From JBGPIK01 sp041484845 (GTDB lineage: Bacteria; Desulfobacterota; Binatia; UBA9968), in the NCBI GenBank assembly GCA_041484845.1, contig JBGPIK010000453.1:1-5363 (forward strand): 5,363 nucleotides of DNA. The letters run 5' to 3'. Below the pieces are notes generated by a model. That model saw only the letters and a program-made list of their open reading frames with translations, did no database searches and was not told the origin of the DNA. Shown in pieces: positions 1-5,363 of this stretch. Position 1 is the first letter of the stretch. Every line of letters begins with the position of its first letter. The translations under genes were made by a program, and so were the position numbers.

Positions 1-116
1 AATCGAAATATGCCTGTTTTGGGGGGTACCAAAACCATTACCCGGGACGAGATCATTGATCCTGAGCCAAATGTGAAAGAAATATTTTTTGCTCAACTAA
101 TTCTCCGACAGGCTCC
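1..116. other. Intergenic region without a supportable gene
   Basis: This AT-richer stretch lies beyond the palindrome downstream of the binding-protein gene. One plus-strand frame stays open from the left edge to a TAG at 175-177, but it has no recognisable motif, uses codons unlike those of the neighbouring genes, and runs into the repeat element. It could be the tail of a convergent gene or chance. Bases 105-115 (ccgacaggctc) resemble the core of the repeat arms that follow and may be a decayed third copy. I see no RNA gene or promoter here. Confidence 0.4.
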
Positions 117-250
117 TAGCATGTTGCTTAAGAATGTTCTCGGAGTCCTTCGACGGGGCTCAGGACGAACGGAGTAGATTTGATAGCGTTGATGTTTTCC
201 GTTCATGCTGAGGCACTCGAAGCATTCTTAACCTGTTCAGCAACCTGCTA
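117..250. repeat. Long imperfect inverted repeat (REP/MITE-like palindrome)
   Basis: Two arms of about 55 bases face each other around a loop of about 24 bases (174-197). Matching blocks, from outside in, are tagcatgttgct (117-128) with agcaacctgcta (239-250), one mismatch; ttaagaatg (128-136) with cattcttaa (223-231); cttcga (148-153) with tcgaag (217-222); ctcag (159-163) with ctgag (208-212); and gaacgga (167-173) with tccgttc (198-204). Unpaired bulges of 11 bases on the left and 7 on the right lie at different places. The inner blocks resemble the dispersed intergenic repeat with a cttcgacaggctcaggacgaacgg-like core that I recall from many environmental bacterial genomes; that is memory, not a search. 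The element starts 32 bases past the stop of the binding-protein gene, so its transcript could fold into a large hairpin that protects the 3' end or slows polymerase. No U-tract follows, so it is not a standard intrinsic terminator. No transposase is present. Confidence 0.75.
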
Positions 251-282
251 AGTTATTTTTGCTTCTGGATTGGATGTAAAAA

Positions 283-1275
283 CTATCTCAACGTCTCATT
301 GACCTTGCGAACAATACTAAAGTCGAACACCTGCTCGGGCAGCACGGGCTGCGCAGGCTTAATCCGCACCGATGCGTCCGCGATCATTTGCCGCTGGATG
401 TCTTCATCCACCACCCCATTTTCCAATAGCGCCGGCGCTGCGACGTCGTACACCCGCGCGGCGATCTTTTCCGCCTCCTTGCCGATATCCAGCCAAGGTC
501 CCTTGAGGAAATCGACGCCATACTTCCTGTCGGATTTGATCAGGCGGGTCGCTCGCAACAGCGCCCGCACAACCTTTGTCACTAGCCCAGGTTGCTCGGA
601 CAGCATGGCTTTGGTTGTCGCAAGTCCTCCCTGCACGGATCGATAAACGCTGCCCGCATCCACGAGTTTGCGAAAGCCCTCATCTTGAGCGGTGAACGTT
701 AAAGGCATCTGCAGCGGCGCGGCGTCAATAACTCCGGATTTTAAAGCCATATAGGTTACATGGCTCGGCCCCGTTGCGAGTATGGTTACCTCTTCAGGAC
801 GAACGCCCTGGGCGAGCAAAATCTGGCGCGTGAGGATTTCCGCCAAGGAGCCAACACCCCCCGTGCCAATTTTCTTTCCCCGCAGCTGTTGGACGCTCGT
901 AATGTTCGGCTGGGCTATGAGATCAAACGACGGGCGGTCCGTGACTGCCAGGATCACTCGGATGTCGGCGCCCCGAACGGCGGCACTGACTGCGCTTCCG
1001 GTTGCGGAAGCGAATTGCGTGCTATTTCCCAACGTGGCCTGAATGGTTTGGATCGCTTGCATTACGATCAGCTCGACCTCCAAGCCTTCCTCTCGGAAGT
1101 ACCCGCGCTCCTTGGCAACGAAAAACGGCATGGTAGTCGTGCTTCTCGCCGCTAGACCGATACGCACGAGAGTGAGCTTATCCGGACTGTCAGCCGCAAG
1201 AGTTCCTTGAGCCGCGAGGCCGAGCAAAACCAGAGTAACGAATAAAAGTATCGAGATTCGCGCTTGCCTGCTCAT
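283..1275 (-). CDS. ABC transporter periplasmic substrate-binding protein, NMT1/SsuA-like
   Basis: This 330-residue protein is the secreted capture component of an ABC importer. Family members (NMT1/THI5-like, SsuA/TauA type) bind sulfonates, nitrate, pyrimidine thiamine precursors, aromatic acids and other small organics; the ligand here cannot be named. A Sec signal is clear: basic residues 3-6, a hydrophobic core at about 7-22, and a likely cleavage after Ala27 or Ala28. There is no lipobox Cys, so the mature protein should be free in the periplasm. Family hallmarks are the segment PFFVAKERGYFREEGLEVEL (50-69), ending the first strand-helix unit, and the second-lobe entry at about 125-148 (ITSVQQLRGKKIGTGG then VGSLAEIL). 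The length is normal and the frame intact. The ATG start has AAAGGGA seven bases upstream. It is the last gene of the run, 94 bases after the TPP enzyme gene. No permease or ATPase gene is in the window, so it must either work with subunits encoded elsewhere or act as an orphan binding protein. Confidence 0.93.
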   Translation of the reverse strand: MSRQARISILLFVTLVLLGLAAQGTLAADSPDKLTLVRIGLAARSTTTMPFFVAKERGYFREEGLEVELIVMQAIQTIQATLGNSTQFASATGSAVSAAVRGADIRVILAVTDRPSFDLIAQPNITSVQQLRGKKIGTGGVGSLAEILTRQILLAQGVRPEEVTILATGPSHVTYMALKSGVIDAAPLQMPLTFTAQDEGFRKLVDAGSVYRSVQGGLATTKAMLSEQPGLVTKVVRALLRATRLIKSDRKYGVDFLKGPWLDIGKEAEKIAARVYDVAAPALLENGVVDEDIQRQMIADASVRIKPAQPVLPEQVFDFSIVRKVNETLR

Positions 1276-1282
1276 CGTTTAT

Positions 1283-1289
1283 TCCCTTT
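1283..1289 (-). promoter_or_regulatory. Ribosome binding site of the substrate-binding protein gene
   Basis: On the minus strand AAAGGGA precedes the ATG at 1275 with seven bases between. It is a moderate Shine-Dalgarno match and supports this start, which also gives a complete signal peptide. Confidence 0.6.
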
Positions 1290-1369
1290 ACACGATAGCC
1301 GGTTCGTTGGGTGGACAAACGAATCGGATGGGCGCTGATTGGACCTGATACTTCGGGCGGCGCCGGTAC

Positions 1370-3217
1370 TTAACCCTTTTTCCCGTCACCCGCGCGCTGA
1401 TCCGGCCCGCTATCCGCGTAGCCTGGCTGCACCATCGAATCGACAAAATAGCGCCCGCCGTTGGCGACGATCTCGGCGCCTCTCTTTAGCGCATCCGCCA
1501 GTGCCTCCGCTGTCGAGACGGGATCTTCGCTGTCAAAGCCTTGCGCGCGTGCCATCGCAACCAAGTCTACCCTGGGGTCATCGATGCGTTGCCCGATCCA
1601 GCGATTCTGTGGCGGCCGGCTGCGCATTTGCGCCACGCGCTCTTGATGCATTTCGTCGTTGTAGTAAGAGCGGTTGTCAGCGACGACGATCATCACTGGA
1701 ATCTGAAAGTGGGAAGCCGTCCAAAGCGCGGTTACTCCCATGAGATAGTCGCCGTCCCCAAGCACGCCGATGGTCAGCCGATCAGTGCCTTTGAGCGCCA
1801 ATGCGGTACCAAGGGTATGCCCGGGGCCGGTGCCGACCGCGCCGCCGCCGTCATTCCCCATAAACGACAATGGGCCGTCGAATTCATAGGCTTTGCCAGG
1901 CCAGCCGATCGGCAGACGGGCAAATGTCACGGGTCGTCCTCTGGCGAACTCCCGCACGGTCATCGCCATGTCCCACATCGTCATCGGCTCACCGCGGCTG
2001 GACGACGACTTGGCCATCGGCTTATCATTCCAGTGCACGAGGCTTTTCATCTCCGGCCGGCTTTTGACTTTAGGCGTCTTGTTAGCGTCCATTTCGTCGA
2101 GCATTTGCGCGACGAATTGGTCCGGTTCAGCGAGGATCGGAATGTCGACTGCGGGAAGCGCCTGATGGTCCATGCTCCAGCCGTTGGTGCGAATGCTGTC
2201 AACGGAACAATGGATGATGGTTTTGTCCGCGGGAAACTGCGTTTGCGCCGTACCGAGGCTCAGGCGAAATACTCCGGCGAGATCCAGCCAATCGAGGCTT
2301 ATGATGAGGTCCGCTTTCTTGATCAGTGTTGTGGCATCTTTGCTCGGGCGCAAGCACGGCGCAGCCAAGTGCAGCGGATGGGTCGTCGGGAACGCCGACG
2401 GATCATTGCTGCTGGTCAAAACGGCGGCGCCGATCGCTTCGGCGAATCGTACGCGGCGATCCCAGTCGGCTTGCTTGCGCGAGACACGCCCCATGAAAAT
2501 CAAAGGAAATGTTGCCTCTTCGATCGCTTTCAGCGCCTTGAGCACGGAATCCTTTGGCACCGCGGGAGAAGGCGGGGGAGCGAAACGAGCCGCGTCTGGA
2601 ATCGTCACCTCCTCCGTGAGCGGCGACTCCTGAAGACCGGCGTCGAGGCAGATATAGACCGGTCCATAGGGAGGGGTGCGTGTGATCTGGTTCGCTCTCA
2701 ATACCGATTCCACAGCCGCCTGCGGTGAGGCCGGTTGATCGTCCCATTTGGTGTAATCACGAATGATGCTGGCTTGGTCTTTCGCCGTATGAATCCAGTC
2801 GATCCAAGGACGACGCCGATGAGCGTCCACAGGGCCGGTCGCGCCGAAAATGATCATCGGGGTGCGGTCGCACCACGCGTTGAAGATCGGCATGCTCGCA
2901 TGCATAAGGCCGACGTTGGCGTGCAATGCCACAGCCATCGGTTTCTCCGTTACTTTACCGTAGCCGTCGGCGATCGAGACCGCGTGCTCTTCATGCAGGC
3001 AGATAACCATCTGTGGATTGTCGTTGCCGAGATAATTGACGATGCTGTCGTGAAATCCGCGATAGCTGGCGCCGGGCACCAGAGCGATATATTTGAGGTC
3101 GAGCCTTCGGGTCACTTCGGCAACGACGTCGCTGCCCCACTTCATTTGCGGTTTTCCGACATTCTCCGGCCGGTCGATGCGGCTCTGATTGGTTTCACTA
3201 GCGGCGATCGTTTTCAC
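1370..3217 (-). CDS. Thiamine diphosphate-dependent decarboxylase/synthase (benzoylformate decarboxylase / acetolactate synthase superfamily)
   Basis: This is a 615-residue cytoplasmic TPP enzyme with the usual three domains: pyrimidine-binding at about 25-195, middle domain at about 215-360, and diphosphate-binding at about 405-600. The catalytic Glu that activates TPP is most likely Glu76 in LHEEHAVSIADGYG. The cofactor motif is GDG (487-489), 24 residues, then Asp514-Asn515; the canonical motif ends Asn-Asn, and the metal-binding second Asn is kept. By-eye alignment favours benzoylformate decarboxylase: ALWTA inside the TPP motif, and His99 (VALHANVG) in place of that enzyme's His70. Its Ser26 position falls on Ala50 (VPGAS), so the substrate or chemistry probably differs. 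The middle and C-terminal domains are joined by a hydrophilic linker with SSSSRG (404-409). Start choice: GTG at 3217 has AAGGAG nine bases upstream, whereas an in-frame ATG at 3238 (622 residues) has no ribosome site and would contain that AAGGAG within its own codons. The gene lies 112 bases after the VOC gene. A 2-oxoacid decarboxylase or lyase is likely; the exact reaction is unknown. Confidence 0.92.
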   Translation of the reverse strand: MKTIAASETNQSRIDRPENVGKPQMKWGSDVVAEVTRRLDLKYIALVPGASYRGFHDSIVNYLGNDNPQMVICLHEEHAVSIADGYGKVTEKPMAVALHANVGLMHASMPIFNAWCDRTPMIIFGATGPVDAHRRRPWIDWIHTAKDQASIIRDYTKWDDQPASPQAAVESVLRANQITRTPPYGPVYICLDAGLQESPLTEEVTIPDAARFAPPPSPAVPKDSVLKALKAIEEATFPLIFMGRVSRKQADWDRRVRFAEAIGAAVLTSSNDPSAFPTTHPLHLAAPCLRPSKDATTLIKKADLIISLDWLDLAGVFRLSLGTAQTQFPADKTIIHCSVDSIRTNGWSMDHQALPAVDIPILAEPDQFVAQMLDEMDANKTPKVKSRPEMKSLVHWNDKPMAKSSSSRGEPMTMWDMAMTVREFARGRPVTFARLPIGWPGKAYEFDGPLSFMGNDGGGAVGTGPGHTLGTALALKGTDRLTIGVLGDGDYLMGVTALWTASHFQIPVMIVVADNRSYYNDEMHQERVAQMRSRPPQNRWIGQRIDDPRVDLVAMARAQGFDSEDPVSTAEALADALKRGAEIVANGGRYFVDSMVQPGYADSGPDQRAGDGKKG

Positions 3218-3226
3218 GGATCTTCT

Positions 3227-3232
3227 CTCCTT
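3227..3232 (-). promoter_or_regulatory. Ribosome binding site that sets the TPP enzyme start
   Basis: AAGGAG on the minus strand lies nine bases before a GTG at 3217-3215, ideal for Shine-Dalgarno pairing. It sits inside codons 3-4 of the longer ATG reading, which itself has no purine-rich site upstream. This argues that translation begins at the GTG. Confidence 0.7.
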
Positions 3233-3329
3233 ATGCATTCGCCATAGAGCTTAGGCGCGCGGGTTGCGCGACTTGTTAGACGGCTGAGGCACTGGCGCAA
3301 AAAATTCTGCTTTGCTCTTTGCCAATCTG

Positions 3330-4364
3330 TTACGGTTGAGCTCGAGTTTTCAGAGACTCAGCGAGCTCTTGCAAATATTCTTCTTGCTCCTTGCCCCGGT
3401 ATAACGCGAGCGAGCCGTCGTCTTTCAGCGGGATGCCGCCGTAAAAGTGGAAGGCGTGGCCGTCCCAGTCGTAAAACTCATCGCCGCGTTGATAGATTGC
3501 TTTCCACTTGTAACCGACGGGGCTGCGGTGCAGACCCGTGCGAGCCGGAAACGTGTCTTCTTGGTCACGGGAATCGTTTAAATTTTCCTTTGGACCGGCT
3601 TCTTCGGGAAGGCCCTCCCACATGCGCCGGTAATTGGGAAAAAAGTCTTTCTCTCGGACCGTGAATGCCGTGTGCATGTCCCACCAGGGACTGTGCCCGG
3701 CGACACGCTCATCGACCCGGTCAACCAGCTTGTAGATGATTCGCGCGCCTGCCTGTAACCGCAACACGAGCGTCCCTTCGCCAGTTTTAGAATTCCTTTC
3801 CACTCGCATGCCGCAATATTTTTCGAAAAAGGCCGCGGTTCTTGCCAGGTCGCGGGAACCGTAAACGGCGTGACTGATGCGGCCGACTTTCTCCGCGGTG
3901 CAGATCTCCATGGCGCCGGCCGGCATATGCACCGGAGCCCAGAACTCATACTGATTGCCGTCCGGATCGGCGAAGTAGATTGCCGTGCCTTCCTCACCTT
4001 CGGCCGCGCTGCGCACCGGGTCAGTGTGCGGGATCTTGTGTTGATCGAGCCTGCGCAGGTGCGCGTCGATGTCCTCGGACCGGATGTAAAATCCGCAGCG
4101 AGGCATATCTTTGCCCAACTCCTTGGCCGGCGGATAGACTTCGGGCTGAAGGAATGCGCCGATACGGCACGATCCGCCTTCCCACCACATAAAGCAAAAT
4201 ATCGGAGCATTCTTTTTCCGCGCACCGGTTGTGAGCCCGTTGATCGGCCTAATGGGAAGCCCGGTGGCATGGAGCGCCCAGTAGCTCCAGCTCGGCAAGT
4301 CGTTGGTCCCGACCACGTAATGATCGATCCAATGGACTGCACCGCGAGGTTCATCGTTGGCCAT
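3330..4364 (-). CDS. Two-domain VOC-fold metalloprotein, extradiol dioxygenase/glyoxalase-like
   Basis: A 344-residue cytoplasmic protein built from two vicinal-oxygen-chelate modules, at about 8-145 and 158-312, with a charged C-terminal helix. Two-module members include type I extradiol ring-cleaving dioxygenases, which hold Fe(II) or Mn(II) by two His and one Glu in the second module; others are isomerases or resistance proteins. Module 1 opens with HWIDHYVVG and closes with FADPDGNQYEFWAP; module 2 opens with GRISHAVYGSRDL and closes with WDGHAFHFYGG. By eye the ligand positions are His15, Cys90 and Glu140 in module 1, and His165, His231 and His306 in module 2. Neither module has a plain His-His-Glu set, so a dioxygenase call is tentative. 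A longer insertion at about 250-285 lies between the second and third ligand positions of module 2. The start is supported by AAGGGAG eight bases upstream. The gene follows the amidohydrolase gene after a 119-base gap that is mostly repeat array. The substrate is unknown; an aromatic or enolic acid would suit the neighbours. Confidence 0.88.
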   Translation of the reverse strand: MANDEPRGAVHWIDHYVVGTNDLPSWSYWALHATGLPIRPINGLTTGARKKNAPIFCFMWWEGGSCRIGAFLQPEVYPPAKELGKDMPRCGFYIRSEDIDAHLRRLDQHKIPHTDPVRSAAEGEEGTAIYFADPDGNQYEFWAPVHMPAGAMEICTAEKVGRISHAVYGSRDLARTAAFFEKYCGMRVERNSKTGEGTLVLRLQAGARIIYKLVDRVDERVAGHSPWWDMHTAFTVREKDFFPNYRRMWEGLPEEAGPKENLNDSRDQEDTFPARTGLHRSPVGYKWKAIYQRGDEFYDWDGHAFHFYGGIPLKDDGSLALYRGKEQEEYLQELAESLKTRAQP

Positions 4365-4372
4365 GAATCATT

Positions 4373-4379
4373 CTCCCTT
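4373..4379 (-). promoter_or_regulatory. Ribosome binding site of the VOC gene
   Basis: AAGGGAG on the minus strand ends eight bases before the ATG at 4364. It is placed just past the end of the nonamer array, which stops short of the ribosome site. Confidence 0.65.
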
Positions 4380-4382
4380 CGG

Positions 4383-4482
4383 GTTCAACATCGTTCAAAG
4401 CGTTCCAGTCGTTCAAGATGTTCAAATTGTTCCAAACGTTCCAGTCGTTCCAAACGTTCAAGCCGTTCAAAGCGTTCAAAAG
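4383..4482. repeat. Array of eleven 9-base direct repeats between two genes
   Basis: GTTC recurs with its G at 4383, 4393, 4402, 4411, 4420, 4429, 4438, 4447, 4456, 4465 and 4474. The period is exactly nine after the first unit, which is ten bases long. Units are degenerate: the plus-strand consensus is GTTC(A/C)A followed by three variable bases, often ending in C (for example gttcaaagc, gttccagtc, gttccaaac). The array begins one base past the amidohydrolase stop codon and ends just before the VOC ribosome site. Because nine is a multiple of three and no unit contains a stop in the relevant frames, several frames on both strands stay open through it. It is not CRISPR: the units are far too short and there are no spacers. 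No hairpin is obvious. Confidence 0.9.
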
Positions 4483-4483
4483 C

Positions 4484-5363
4484 TCAGTAAAGGCCGTAGA
4501 GCGCTGCGGCGTTGTCGTGAATGACTTTATTTTTCATTTCTGGCGACAGGTGGGCCGAGTCTTTGTCGATGATCTCCCTGGAGAAGGGCCAAGTGCTGTC
4601 GGGGTGCGGGTAGTCCGAGCCCCACATGATGTGACCGTCGCCGAAGAATTCGATCAGGTGAAGTCCCACTAAATCGGTTTGATAAGTTGCCCATACTTGG
4701 CGTTTGAAAATCTCGCTCGGCATCGCTTTCAGCGGAATTTCGGCGGATTTTTTCCTCTCGAATTGTCTCTTGTAGCGGTAGTCCATCTCTTGAACCACGA
4801 AGGGGATCCAGCCGATCGCGGACTCGGCAAGGCAGAACTTCAATTTGGGATGGCGTTCGAGGGTTCCGAAGTTGAACATATTGACGAAGGGATTGAAGAA
4901 TGAAGTAGCGCCATTGCTAAGGCCCATATCGAAGACGCCTTGGCGCTCGCCGGGCTTCATCGAGTCAATAGTCGCCCGCACGGTTCCCGACTGAGTGCTG
5001 CCGCCCACATGGTAAGACACAACGATACCTGCGTCCTCGGCCGCTTTCCAGAAGACGTCCCATGGCTGTAGATTCATCTGGAGCGTGACATCGTTGACCA
5101 GGAAGTTCGCTTCGCGAAAGCCCAGCTTCGCCGCGCGAATGACTTCGTCCCTAGCGGCTTCGGCGTCGACAGAAGAGAGCATGGCAACGGCAAAGAAGCG
5201 CTTCGGGGCGGTTCTACCAAACTCTAGCGCCCAATCGTTGTACGCCTGGACGCAGCCATTTCTCAACTCGGGCTCGCCCACTTGCATCGCGATAATGGGC
5301 GGAAACATGAGCGATGCCTCGACTCCGTCGCGATCCATATCGGCGAGCCGTTTCTCCGGCGTC
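4484..5363 (-). CDS. Amidohydrolase family protein (Amidohydrolase_2 / ACMSD-like), start beyond window
   Basis: The open frame runs to the right edge. The first in-frame ATG is at 5338, but the eight codons before it (TPEKRLAD) are typical of this family's continuing helix, so the ATG is internal and the true start lies outside. About 293 codons are visible. The family is a TIM-barrel metal enzyme set that includes aminocarboxymuconate-semialdehyde decarboxylase, resorcylate-type decarboxylases and 2-pyrone or enol hydrolases. Visible marks, numbered from the ATG at 5338: the metal His110 in VSYHVGGS, the barrel strand HPKLKFCLAES (163-173), the catalytic Asp242 in MWGSDYPHPDSTWPFS, and the typical C-terminal NAAALYGLY. 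The N-terminal metal-binding HxH is upstream and unseen. The protein ends in TGA at 4486-4484, next to the nonamer array. It is the first gene of the visible run. Decarboxylation or hydrolysis of a carboxylated or ring-derived compound is a reasonable guess; the substrate is unknown. Confidence 0.92.
   Translation of the reverse strand, partial: TPEKRLADMDRDGVEASLMFPPIIAMQVGEPELRNGCVQAYNDWALEFGRTAPKRFFAVAMLSSVDAEAARDEVIRAAKLGFREANFLVNDVTLQMNLQPWDVFWKAAEDAGIVVSYHVGGSTQSGTVRATIDSMKPGERQGVFDMGLSNGATSFFNPFVNMFNFGTLERHPKLKFCLAESAIGWIPFVVQEMDYRYKRQFERKKSAEIPLKAMPSEIFKRQVWATYQTDLVGLHLIEFFGDGHIMWGSDYPHPDSTWPFSREIIDKDSAHLSPEMKNKVIHDNAAALYGLY

Noticed and set aside
1..177. Plus-strand frame open from the left edge to TAG at 175-177, possibly the tail of a gene
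   Set aside because: About 58 codons open in AT-richer DNA can occur by chance; it has no recognisable motif, its codon use differs from the neighbours, and it runs through the left arm of the palindrome.
1303..1323. Hairpin ttcgtt ... aacgaa between the TPP and binding-protein genes as a terminator
   Set aside because: The stem is only six pairs around a nine-base loop, and no U-tract follows in the transcribed direction.
1290..1369. Promoter for the binding-protein gene in the 94-base gap
   Set aside because: The best pair I could place (TTGTCC and TATCGT on the minus strand) has a spacing of about 15 and weak boxes; not supportable.
1541..2728. Long plus-strand open frame of 395 codons opposite the TPP enzyme
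   Set aside because: It is antisense to a well-supported enzyme; the translation is rich in Arg and His without any domain, typical of a shadow frame in GC-rich coding DNA.
3239..3329. Regulatory leader or riboswitch (for example a TPP riboswitch) upstream of the TPP enzyme
   Set aside because: The 112-base gap lacks the conserved TPP-riboswitch bases, and only a short gcgc-type stem is visible; enzymes that use TPP are also not the usual targets of that riboswitch.
4383..4482. CRISPR array
   Set aside because: Units are nine bases with no spacers and no cas gene is nearby.
3870..4490. Plus-strand frame ending in a Ser-Lys-Arg-rich repeat tail
   Set aside because: Most of it is antisense to the VOC gene, and the repeat tail is simply the nonamer array read in another frame; no ribosome site or domain supports it.
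4418..4672. Plus-strand frame beginning with a Phe-Lys/Phe-Gln repeat
   Set aside because: The repeat is the nonamer array in a third frame, and the rest is antisense to the amidohydrolase gene.

Overview
The window carries four genes, all on the minus strand and therefore read right to left. In transcription order they are: an amidohydrolase of the Amidohydrolase_2 / ACMSD-like group (its start lies beyond the right edge), a two-domain VOC-fold protein resembling extradiol dioxygenases and glyoxalases, a thiamine-diphosphate enzyme closest by eye to benzoylformate decarboxylase and acetolactate synthase, and a periplasmic substrate-binding protein of the NMT1/SsuA-like ABC uptake class. Gaps of 119, 112 and 94 bases separate the genes, with no convincing promoter or terminator between them, so one transcription unit is likely but not proven.

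The gene content suggests a soil- or sediment-type Gram-negative heterotroph. The uptake protein has a cleavable Sec signal without a lipobox cysteine, which implies a periplasm. The coding sequence is moderately GC-rich and the left-hand intergenic DNA is clearly poorer in GC. The lineage cannot be fixed from this sequence. The combination of orphan NMT1-type binding proteins, Amidohydrolase_2 proteins and TPP decarboxylases, together with nonamer and palindromic intergenic repeats, recalls uncultured deltaproteobacterial, NC10, Rokubacteria or Tectomicrobia genomes; this is an impression only.

Layout: 1-116 has no supportable gene. 117-250 is a long imperfect inverted repeat, a REP/MITE-like palindrome, lying 32 bases past the stop of the binding-protein gene. 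283-1275 is the binding protein. 1370-3217 is the TPP enzyme, for which a GTG start behind a strong AAGGAG fits better than the longer ATG start. 3330-4364 is the VOC protein. 4383-4482 is an array of 9-base direct repeats filling most of the gap between the VOC and amidohydrolase genes. 4484 to the right edge is the amidohydrolase.

Working hypothesis: the genes form a small catabolic module. The binding protein captures an organic, probably aromatic or carboxylated, substrate; the VOC protein would act as a metal-dependent dioxygenase or isomerase; the amidohydrolase and TPP enzyme would carry out C-C or C-X hydrolysis and decarboxylation. The substrate cannot be read from the sequence. The points most worth a second look are the nonamer array, which continues the amidohydrolase frame past its stop as a (Leu/Phe)-Glu-Arg repeat with mostly synonymous variation; the large palindrome at the left; and the unusual metal-ligand pattern of the VOC protein, His/Cys/Glu in one domain and His/His/His in the other.
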